This document shows, one piece after another, positions 34,810 through 41,755 of a stretch of DNA of 64,000 bases (position 1 is the stretch's first letter; each line of letters begins with the position of its first letter). Origin of the DNA: Mucilaginibacter sp. cycad4 (lineage in GTDB: Bacteria > Bacteroidota > Bacteroidia > Sphingobacteriales > Sphingobacteriaceae); NCBI RefSeq assembly GCF_034263275.1, contig NZ_CP139559.1:4402001-4466000 (forward strand), in the 5' to 3' direction. The position numbers and the translations under genes were made by a program. A model generated the notes under the pieces. The model saw only the letters and a program-made list of their open reading frames with translations. It had not been told where the DNA came from and did no database searches.

Positions 34810-35679
34810 ATGATTTTAGTAACAGGTGCGACAGGGCATTTAGGAAATGCGGCAATCCAATCACTTTTAGAAAAAGGTGTTCCGGCTAATGAAATTACCG
34901 CTTTGGTAAGAGATGAAAACAAAGCAACTAATTTGAAGGATCGGGGTGTTCAGATAAAAATCGGGAATTACAATGACTACCATTCGCTTAAAGATGCATT
35001 ACACGGAGTAGATAAACTCTTTCTGATCTCTTCCAACGATGTGACGGCTGATACGCTTTTGCAGCATAAGAATGTCATCAACGCCGCTAAGGAAAATGGT
35101 GTTCAGCACATCGTTTATATAAGTCAGGAAATTAAGGATGATGAGATAACAGCTATTCCATTCGTCATTCAGATTCATAGGGCTACGGCTGAGTATATCA
35201 AAGAGACCGGGGTTGTTTACACCATATTTAACGACTCGCTTTACGCAGATTCCATAGGAAAGTTTTCCGGGGAAACATTTTTGGAAAACGGTATTTTCTT
35301 TCCCGCTGGTGACGGAAAGGTCCCTTTTGTTCCAAGAACCGATATTGGGGAAGCTGCAGCAGTAGTGCTAACCACTCCCGGACATGATCATATGACCTAC
35401 GCGATCACCGCTAATACCGCTTATTCATTTGAAGATATATCAGTCATGCTATCCGCTATCACCGGTAAGGAGGTTAAGTATCTTAAACCTGACCTTGATA
35501 CTTACAGCCATGCGCTTATAAATGCCGGTGTTCCGAAAGAGGTTGTTGGATTCTTAGGCGCGTTTGCTACTGCCATAAAAAATGGTGAATTCGATACGAA
35601 CCGCAGTCATCTTGAAATTTTATTGGGAAGAAAACCAATGGAATTAAAGGAATTTTTGAAAATCACTTACGGTAAATAA
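34810..35679 (+). CDS. NmrA/QorB-like NAD(P)-binding oxidoreductase
   Basis: A 289-residue atypical short-chain dehydrogenase. The N-terminal MILVTGATGHLGNAAIQSLLEKG is the dinucleotide-binding fold, and the order of elements (VDKLFLISSNDV, VQHIVYISQEI, FVPRTDIGEAAAVVL) follows the NmrA-like quinone oxidoreductase QorB. These enzymes lack the classical YxxxK catalytic pair. Pairing with a divergent HxlR regulator is the common arrangement for quinone or electrophile detoxification. A terminator follows at 35784-35820. Confidence 0.9.
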   Translation: MILVTGATGHLGNAAIQSLLEKGVPANEITALVRDENKATNLKDRGVQIKIGNYNDYHSLKDALHGVDKLFLISSNDVTADTLLQHKNVINAAKENGVQHIVYISQEIKDDEITAIPFVIQIHRATAEYIKETGVVYTIFNDSLYADSIGKFSGETFLENGIFFPAGDGKVPFVPRTDIGEAAAVVLTTPGHDHMTYAITANTAYSFEDISVMLSAITGKEVKYLKPDLDTYSHALINAGVPKEVVGFLGAFATAIKNGEFDTNRSHLEILLGRKPMELKEFLKITYGK

Positions 35680-35783
35680 GTTCATTAAAGCCGGTTGCAC
35701 GTAATAAACGATGGACAGGCTTAAATAACTGGTCGTTTTTTTATCACCTGCTTAGGGGGCACGACCAGATATGCGAATAAGGT

Positions 35784-35820
35784 AAAGGCTGTTATGATAT
35801 TCTGTTAACAGCCTTTTCTC
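35784..35820 (+). terminator. Intrinsic terminator after the NmrA-type gene
   Basis: The arms AAAGGCTGTTA (35784-35794) and TAACAGCCTTT (35806-35816) are perfect, and the hairpin runs into TTTTCTCTTTT on the plus strand. The rest of the 35680-36057 gap holds no gene. Confidence 0.75.
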
Positions 35821-36057
35821 TTTTAAGAAACACTATTCGAGAGCTAACCGGTTAGTCTGAGAATCAGTGCTGCAGTGCCCTATTATTATCCATTTTATTA
35901 AGTCAAATTTCCAGCGCCTTCGTGCTTTACAACGGTAAATTTGATTATCTAATTCTCTCGTAATTTACGTTAAAACGTTCTATCATTACCCACTTTTGTA
36001 TCATTATAGCAACAGTAATAAGCAGAGATTTGCCATTGAATTAAAAGAACATAAACA

Positions 36058-36876
36058 ATGGCAAAAACAATTTTTATAACCGGCGCATCCCGCGGCCTGG
36101 GCCGTATATGGGCAGAAGCATTTTTAAAACGTGGAGATCAGGTGGTCGTAGCAGTAAGAAACCCGGATACTTTAAGCGAACTTTCTAAACAATATGCTTC
36201 AACATTCCTGGCCCTGAGGCTGGATGTGACAGACAAGGAAGCATGCTTTACAGCCGTCGCAAAAGCAAAAGCTCATTTTGGCACTATCGACGTATTGATC
36301 AATAATGCAGGCTACGGTCACACCGGGGCCATAGAAGAATTGGAAGAACAGGAGATCCGTACACAATTTGAAACCAATGTTTATGGTTTGCTTTGGGTGA
36401 CCCAAGCCGTTATCCCGATCATGCGTGAACAAAAAGCCGGTCATATCATCCAGGTGTCAAGTGCGTTAGGGCTGCTCGCTTTCCCTACTTTAGGTCTTTA
36501 CAGTGCATCCAAATTTGCGGTTGAGGGAATCAGTGAAGCCCTGGCAGCTGAAGTTGGCGGCTTCGGTATTAAGGTAAGCATACTGGAACCTAATGGTTTC
36601 ATGACCGACTTTGCTACAACCTCCGGAATGCAAAGCAAACCGTTGGCTTTTTATGATGATGTCAGAGCCGGCCTTGCTGCCGGTAACAAAGCAGAGGACT
36701 GGGGCGTGCCGGAAGCAACAGCAGAGGCCGTCCTGAAGTTGGTTGATGCAGAAAACCCTCCATTGAGGCTGATCCTTGGCCGGGTTGGTATCCAGTGGAT
36801 CAAGCACGTGTACGACCAACGGATGACAACCTGGGAAGAATGGCAGGACGTTTCTGTTGCCGCACAGGGGAATTAA
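36058..36876 (+). CDS. Short-chain dehydrogenase/reductase
   Basis: A 272-residue classical SDR with the cofactor motif TGASRGLGR (8-16), the NNAGYG structural motif, Ser in IQVSSALG and the catalytic YSASK (Tyr148, Lys152). The Arg after TGAS-R and the general layout suggest NADP. The substrate is unknown. An AraC-type regulator begins 59 bases downstream on the same strand, so the pair may form a small operon with its own regulator. Confidence 0.93.
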   Translation: MAKTIFITGASRGLGRIWAEAFLKRGDQVVVAVRNPDTLSELSKQYASTFLALRLDVTDKEACFTAVAKAKAHFGTIDVLINNAGYGHTGAIEELEEQEIRTQFETNVYGLLWVTQAVIPIMREQKAGHIIQVSSALGLLAFPTLGLYSASKFAVEGISEALAAEVGGFGIKVSILEPNGFMTDFATTSGMQSKPLAFYDDVRAGLAAGNKAEDWGVPEATAEAVLKLVDAENPPLRLILGRVGIQWIKHVYDQRMTTWEEWQDVSVAAQGN

Positions 36877-36935
36877 AACCTTATATTAGCAGTATCCGGT
36901 TATAAGGATACTGCTTTGTCTTTCAAAAGCAAACT

Positions 36936-37829
36936 ATGAACCACTTCGATAAAATAAGCAGTTTTAGCAAAGCCATCGGAATCAAAGCACCGGAACATCC
37001 GCTGTTCAGCATTTCTTTCGGTAATAAAGATGAGTGCGGAGGCGATGACATAGAATTCTCTGCTGATTTCTTTATTATTTCTTTTCAGCAATTGGAATCA
37101 GGAAACATTACGCACGGCAGAACAAAATTTGACCATGACCGGGGCAAGCTATTATTCGTCAAACCGCGGCAGACGGTCACCTTCAAAAATATAAAGTTAA
37201 AGGAAGAATGCTTTTTGATATTGATCCACGAAGATTTCCTGGCGGGCGCTGCGCTTCATCACGAAATTAAGAAGTATGGCTATTTTGACTATGAGACCAA
37301 TGAAGCATTGTACCTGTCACCCAGTGAGGAAGAGGTCATCTGGAGCCTGGTTTCCATCATGGATAAGGAAAATCACAATAATAAGGACGACTTTACCAAA
37401 ACAATTCTACTCAGCCACCTGACTACGCTGCTTAAGTACGCACACCGCTTTTACAAACGGCAATTTATAAACCGCGCCGAAATAACTGGTGCCATAGCAA
37501 CCAGGTTCCATGACCTGCTCCGGACCTACTTCGAGACTAAAAAAATCCTGGAATCAGGGCTTCCTACGGTAAGTTTCATGGCAGAAAAACTAAATCTTTC
37601 CTCCCGCTATCTGAGCGATTCGCTTAAGCAGGAAACCGGAAAAACCGCCCTTGAGCTTATCCATCTTTATATCATTACCGAGGCAAAGAACTTATTGAAG
37701 GAGGGTAAATTGAATATCGCTGAGATCTCTTATTCGCTCGGATTTGAGAACCCAACTTACTTTTCCAGACTATTTAAAAAAGAGGCGGGGGTTTCGCCAA
37801 ATTACTTTAGAGATCATCATTTAAATTAA
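36936..37829 (+). CDS. AraC-family transcriptional regulator
   Basis: A 297-residue regulator. The N-terminal part (about 20-150) is a cupin-like sensor, and the C-terminal 100 residues hold two helix-turn-helix units (VSFMAEKLNLSSRYLSDSLKQETGKTALELI and IAEISYSLGFENPTYFSRLFKKEAGVSPNYFR). The second unit is the classic AraC signature. It most likely controls the SDR gene in front of it; no operator was identified. Confidence 0.93.
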   Translation: MNHFDKISSFSKAIGIKAPEHPLFSISFGNKDECGGDDIEFSADFFIISFQQLESGNITHGRTKFDHDRGKLLFVKPRQTVTFKNIKLKEECFLILIHEDFLAGAALHHEIKKYGYFDYETNEALYLSPSEEEVIWSLVSIMDKENHNNKDDFTKTILLSHLTTLLKYAHRFYKRQFINRAEITGAIATRFHDLLRTYFETKKILESGLPTVSFMAEKLNLSSRYLSDSLKQETGKTALELIHLYIITEAKNLLKEGKLNIAEISYSLGFENPTYFSRLFKKEAGVSPNYFRDHHLN

Positions 37830-37862
37830 TAGCGTTTCACCGGAAATCGAGAAAATTTAAGC

Positions 37863-38186
37863 TTAAAACGCCGTTTCTAAACCTTTTTCGTACTTTTCTT
37901 TATTAAACCGATATAAAAAAGGTGACCGATGAGCGCCGATACTTTTTGTTTCCTGTAGCTTTTCAACTATTCCTAAAGCAAAAATTCGTTTGCTGAAATT
38001 TCTGTAGTCAAGTGTTTTTCCTAAAATAGTTTCATACAAACTATGTAAATCAGGCCCCGTAAATTTTTCAGGAAGTAAATTATAACCGATTGGATAATGT
38101 TCGATATATAAACGCATTGCTCTTTGCGCCTCCGAAATAATTAAATTGTGGTCAAACCCTGTTACTGCAATAAGTCCGGCAAAAGT
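37863..38186 (-). pseudogene. C-terminal fragment of a NUDIX/NrtR-type protein
   Basis: The minus-strand frame encodes LHSLYETILGKTLDYRNFSKRIFALGIVE and then SPFLYRFNKEKYE, which is the winged-helix C-terminal domain of NUDIX-family NrtR-like regulators or hydrolases. The NUDIX box is missing. At about 38155-38188 the frame passes into the antisense of the copy-C recombinase tail, so the first 25-30 residues of the open frame are chimeric. The insertion or deletion that made the junction removed the N-terminal part. Confidence 0.7.
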
Positions 38187-38383
38187 TGAAATGCTATTGG
38201 ACAACGCAATTACCAAATTAGTGCAACTTGACATAATCTATTGTAATTCAGGCATTAAAGTACAAAGAGAGATAATTGGTTCGATGTACCCCGAAAAATT
38301 CACTTTTGAAGACTTGCAACATCGAAACGCTAAGGTTGACTTTTTATTCCAACTTATCTATCAGATTAACAATAAATTACACG

Positions 38384-38422
38384 TAAAAAAAAAAGGCAAG
38401 CGACCGATTTACCGTGCTTGCC
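38384..38422 (-). terminator. Intrinsic terminator of tRNA-Asn copy 2
   Basis: The arms GGCAAGC (38395-38401) and GCTTGCC (38416-38422) are complementary, and on the minus strand a run of ten T follows. The position relative to the tRNA is the same as at copy 1. Confidence 0.8.
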
Positions 38423-38427
38423 CATTG

Positions 38428-38504
38428 TGGCTCCTGAGGCTGGGCTCGAACCAGCGACCCTCTGATTAACAGTCAGATGCTCTAACCGGCTGAGCTACTC
38501 AGGA
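38428..38504 (-). tRNA. trnN: tRNA-Asn (anticodon GTT), copy 2
   Basis: Identical in sequence to copy 1, including the encoded CCA, the GTT anticodon and the T arm. The 5' flank (AATCTAATCCGG region) is shared for about 20 bases and then diverges, except for the promoter boxes. This copy carries only a remnant recombinase at its 3' side. Confidence 0.97.
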
Positions 38505-38527
38505 ATCTAATCCGGTTTGGAGTGGGG

Positions 38528-38558
38528 CAAAGGTAAAAACTCGTCGGATATTTCACAA
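38528..38558 (-). promoter_or_regulatory. Promoter of tRNA-Asn copy 2
   Basis: The minus-strand -7 box TACCTTTG (38528-38535) fits TAnnTTTG exactly, and TTGTG (38554-38558) lies 18 bases upstream. The bases between the boxes differ from copy 1 while box sequence and spacing are kept, which argues for function. Confidence 0.75.
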
Positions 38559-38755
38559 TTTTTATTAAAAAAAAATGAAAATATTTTTCACTGGCTTTTT
38601 TAGCCGCTGATTCTGTGTTATTTAAACTCCAAAGACACATTATAGCATTTTTTTGTGCCGGTAATTTTTTCTGCTTGCCCCTTTTTCAGCCGCCAGGTTT
38701 CTGAAACCTGCTTAAATTACGTCTTCCTAAATGAAAATTGGTATCACAAATCGGC

Positions 38756-38969
38756 AGGGAAATCGCGTTTAGAATATTGTAGAAGAATTAAAAGCAGATA
38801 AGCGAAAAATTTACACACTAATTTTTCCGAATTAATCGAATTACACGAATTTTTAATATAGAAGGAATTTTAATTCGTGTAATTCGATTAATTGTGGCAT
38901 ATCTACAAGGTAATTCGTGTGAAAATTTCTCTCTGCGATTTCTTCCAATAATCACAATTATTTAAAAGC
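38756..38969. repeat. Dispersed repeat with internal 22-bp palindrome
   Basis: The ends 38756-38812 and 38948-38969 match 52181-52260 closely, but here 135 additional bases lie between them. The insert contains a perfect inverted repeat with 22-bp arms at 38830-38851 and 38872-38893 around a 20-base loop, and a third half-site TAATTCGTGTG near 38920. It lies in the non-coding 38505-39052 gap, which has no gene. Confidence 0.7.
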
Positions 38970-39052
38970 TTCCTTTGCACAAATCGGCACAGATGACTGA
39001 TTATCCCTTAATTTTCACAATATTTGCGGCGAAAAAAAATAAATATCTTTAC

Positions 39053-39967
39053 ATGAGTTTGTTAGTTATTGGCACTGTGGCGTTTGATGCCATTGAAACC
39101 CCTTTTGGTAAAACCGATAAAATAGTAGGCGGTTCTGCAACCTTTGCAAGTTTAGGCGCTTCTTACTTTTATGATAAAATAAAAATTGTGGCAGTTGTTG
39201 GCGATGATTTTCCGCAGCACGAAATTGAGGACCTGCAAAAGCACAATATTAATACCGAAGGCCTGCAGATAAAACAGGGTGAAAAATCATTTTTCTGGAG
39301 CGGACGTTACCATAACGACATGAACAGCCGCGATACCCTGGTAACTGAGCTTAATGTATTGGAAGCTTTCGATCCCATTATCCCTGATAGCTACCAGGAT
39401 TGCGAATACCTGATGCTGGGCAACCTTTCACCCCAGGTACAGCAAACAGTTATAGCGCGCCTTAAAAACCGCCCTAAGCTTATTGTAATGGACACCATGA
39501 ACTTTTGGATGGATATTGCCCTTGATGAGCTTTTAAAAACCATTCAACTGGTGGATGTGCTAACCATTAACGATGCCGAAGCCCGCCAATTATCCGGCGA
39601 ATTCTCATTGGTTAAAGCCGCCCGCAAAATATTAACCATGGGCCCTAAATACATCATCATTAAAAAAGGCGAGCATGGTGCATTGTTGTTCCATGAAGAT
39701 AAGATCTTTAGTGCCCCCGCCCTTCCATTGGCCGAAGTATTTGACCCCACAGGTGCGGGCGATACTTTTGCCGGTGGTTTTATTGGCTATATGGCCAAAG
39801 TAGGCACCGTTAACTTTAACAACATGAAAAACGCCATCATTTTTGGCTCGGCTCTGGCCTCATTCTGTGTTGAAAAATTTGGCTCAGAAAGATTAAGAAA
39901 CCTTAGTGAAGAAGAAATAGCCGCCCGGATCCAGGAGTTTGTAGGCTTATCCAAATTTGAATTGTAA
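39053..39967 (+). CDS. PfkB-family carbohydrate/nucleoside kinase
   Basis: A 304-residue ribokinase-like kinase. The N-terminal glycine motif GGSATFASLGA binds the sugar, and the C-terminal FDPTGAGDTFAGGF (about 230-243) holds the catalytic Asp and the anion hole. I chose the ATG at 39053 (MSLLVIGTVAFD), because the 26 residues upstream in the open frame do not belong to the fold. The exact sugar or nucleoside is not evident. It is convergent with the acyl-CoA dehydrogenase gene across a large hairpin. Confidence 0.93.
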   Translation: MSLLVIGTVAFDAIETPFGKTDKIVGGSATFASLGASYFYDKIKIVAVVGDDFPQHEIEDLQKHNINTEGLQIKQGEKSFFWSGRYHNDMNSRDTLVTELNVLEAFDPIIPDSYQDCEYLMLGNLSPQVQQTVIARLKNRPKLIVMDTMNFWMDIALDELLKTIQLVDVLTINDAEARQLSGEFSLVKAARKILTMGPKYIIIKKGEHGALLFHEDKIFSAPALPLAEVFDPTGAGDTFAGGFIGYMAKVGTVNFNNMKNAIIFGSALASFCVEKFGSERLRNLSEEEIAARIQEFVGLSKFEL

Positions 39968-39987
39968 GCGACTGTTTAAAAACATTG

Positions 39988-40032
39988 ATATTTTGTGTAG
40001 AGAAGCATCAAATGCATCTCTACACAAAATAT
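39988..40032. terminator. Long perfect hairpin between convergent genes
   Basis: The arms ATATTTTGTGTAGAGA (39988-40003) and TCTCTACACAAAATAT (40017-40032) pair over 16 bases with a small inner GCAT/ATGC stem. It lies 21 bases after the PfkB stop and 81 bases past the dehydrogenase stop, so bidirectional termination is plausible, although the T tract is poor. It could equally be a dispersed palindromic element. Confidence 0.5.
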
Positions 40033-40112
40033 GTTTAATATGATTAAAGAGCTTCTCATATTAAAACGTCTTTTAAAATTCAATAATAACAGGCAGAATA
40101 GCCTGGCTTCGC

Positions 40113-41294
40113 CTATCCTTTCAACACTTCCCTGCTAATTACTATCTTCTGGATCTCGCTCGTACCTTCGCCTATGGTACAAAGTTTGGCATCGCGATAA
40201 AACTTCTCGACAGGGAAATCCTTGGTATAACCATACCCACCGAAGATCTGTACAGCCTCGGTAGCTGTGCGCACCGCTGTTTCAGAGGCAAAATATTTGG
40301 CCATGGCCGATTGTTTTGTGACCGGCAGGTGGCGGTTTTTCAAATCAGCAGCCTGCATTATCAGCAGTTCGGCTGCTTCAATTTCGGTAGCCATATTGGC
40401 CAGTTTAAATGCTATCCCCTGGAAATTACCAATGGGCTGTCCAAACTGGCGGCGCTCTTTGGCATAAGCAACAGCCGCTTCAAAAGCACCTTTTGCAATC
40501 CCTAATGAAAGGGCTGCTATCGAGATCCTGCCGCCGTCCAAAACTTTCATAGCCTGCTTAAAACCCTCTCCTTCAATACCCAGCAAATTTTCCTTTGGTA
40601 CACGGCAGTTATCAAAAATAAGTTCGGTAGTTTCTGAAGCACGCATGCCCAGCTTATTTTCTTTTTTGCCATGGGTAAAACCCGGTGTACCTTTTTCAAT
40701 AACCAGTGCCGAGATCCCGTGCGAATCGCCTTTATTCCCGGTACGCACCATCACTACCGCCACATCGCCCGATTTACCGTGGGTTATCCAGTTTTTTGAG
40801 CCGTTCACCACGTAATGCTCGCCGTCCAAAACCGCGGTAGTGTTCATACCCAGCGCGTCCGATCCGGTATTGGCTTCGGTTAGTCCCCAGGCGCCAAGCC
40901 ATTCGGCAGTGGCCAGTTTGGGCAGCCATTTAAGTTTTTGCTCTTCATTGCCAAAAGCAAGGATATGCCCCGTACAAAGCGAATTATGGGCAGCAACCGA
41001 TAAACCTATAGCACCGCAAACTTTGGCTATTTCACTGATCACGGTTACATATTCAAAATAGCCGAAACCGGAGCCTCCGTATTGCTCGGGCACAAAAACA
41101 CCCATCATGCCAAGCTCACCCAATTGTTTAAATAAGTCGATAGGAAAAATCTGGGCCTCGTCCCATTCCATTACATGAGGTTTAATATAACGTTCGGCAA
41201 AGTCTTTGGCCATCTGGCCAACCATTTGCTGATTTTCGTTCATAGCAAAATCATACCCACCTGTTGACGGGGTATCGGTTAACAAAGCATCCAT
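40113..41294 (-). CDS. Acyl-CoA dehydrogenase
   Basis: A 393-residue flavoenzyme that would oxidise acyl-CoA to enoyl-CoA in fatty- or branched-acid breakdown. The ATG at 41294 (MDALLTDTPSTGGYDF) is preferred over 41369, whose extra 25 residues are unlike the family. Motifs are WGLTEANTGSDA (FAD/substrate loop), GSKNWITHG, RRQFGQPIGNFQGIAFKLA and the C-terminal QIFGGYGYTKDFPVEKFYRDAKLCTIGEGTSEIQ, in which the catalytic base is the Glu of IGEGTSEIQ. No electron-transfer flavoprotein genes are adjacent. The 41295-41755 gap after it holds only hairpins. Confidence 0.96.
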   Translation of the reverse strand: MDALLTDTPSTGGYDFAMNENQQMVGQMAKDFAERYIKPHVMEWDEAQIFPIDLFKQLGELGMMGVFVPEQYGGSGFGYFEYVTVISEIAKVCGAIGLSVAAHNSLCTGHILAFGNEEQKLKWLPKLATAEWLGAWGLTEANTGSDALGMNTTAVLDGEHYVVNGSKNWITHGKSGDVAVVMVRTGNKGDSHGISALVIEKGTPGFTHGKKENKLGMRASETTELIFDNCRVPKENLLGIEGEGFKQAMKVLDGGRISIAALSLGIAKGAFEAAVAYAKERRQFGQPIGNFQGIAFKLANMATEIEAAELLIMQAADLKNRHLPVTKQSAMAKYFASETAVRTATEAVQIFGGYGYTKDFPVEKFYRDAKLCTIGEGTSEIQKIVISREVLKG

Positions 41295-41697
41295 ACATTT
41301 ATAATTGGTTATTAGCAAAATAACGTATAAAAAATGAGATTGGTTTGCCCGTAAAAGCCTGCAAATCAAGAACGGTTTGGTATTGGGTATGAATTATAGG
41401 TTTAGTTGAAATAGAATGGTTTTGGGGGAGAGGAAACTGATGAAAAATATTTTTCAGAAATTGTTGAAGCGGGGACTAACCCTACAGTTCCATCGGAACT
41501 TCTGAAGCTTTAAGTTAACCTATCACCAAGGCGCAGATCCAAGGTGAGGTACATGATGCATAGTTGCCCTCCGGGGCCGAACATAAGATCAATAACAGGC
41601 AAATCTGGCGCAAAAGGGCAAACCGATACACTTTGCAGTAAAATACGGCTCATTTTTATGAGTTAATTCAAACCTTCGAAGCTCCTGATGAGACGGG

Positions 41698-41747
41698 AAG
41701 CCTGATAAAAATGACCGGACAATTTTTCATTCATCCTTATCAGGCTT
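41698..41747. terminator. Hairpin downstream of the YncE/phosphoesterase gene
   Basis: The arms AAGCCTGATAA (41698-41708) and TTATCAGGCTT (41737-41747) are perfect. It begins 9 bases past the stop at 41756. The T tract is better on the plus strand (CTTTTCTTAT) than on the minus strand, so termination of the minus-strand gene is probable but not certain. A smaller hairpin AGTTCC/GGAACT is at 41486-41500. Confidence 0.5.
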
Positions 41748-41755
41748 TTCTTATA

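Larger units (their letters stand above)
38176..38504 (-). repeat. Recombinase-tail/tRNA-Asn junction repeat, copy C
   Basis: About 330 bases aligned to 24581-24910 at an offset of 13594-13595, with one length difference in the A-run near 38390. It retains only the last 70 or so recombinase codons (EMLLDNAITKLVQLDIIYC...), and that frame is shifted in the A-run. It is the footprint of a second, related element at the second tRNA-Asn gene. Confidence 0.85.

Noticed and set aside
38146..38469. A 107-codon plus-strand gene with recombinase similarity
   Set aside because: It is the truncated tail of a recombinase with a shifted end running into the tRNA, and has no catalytic domain.
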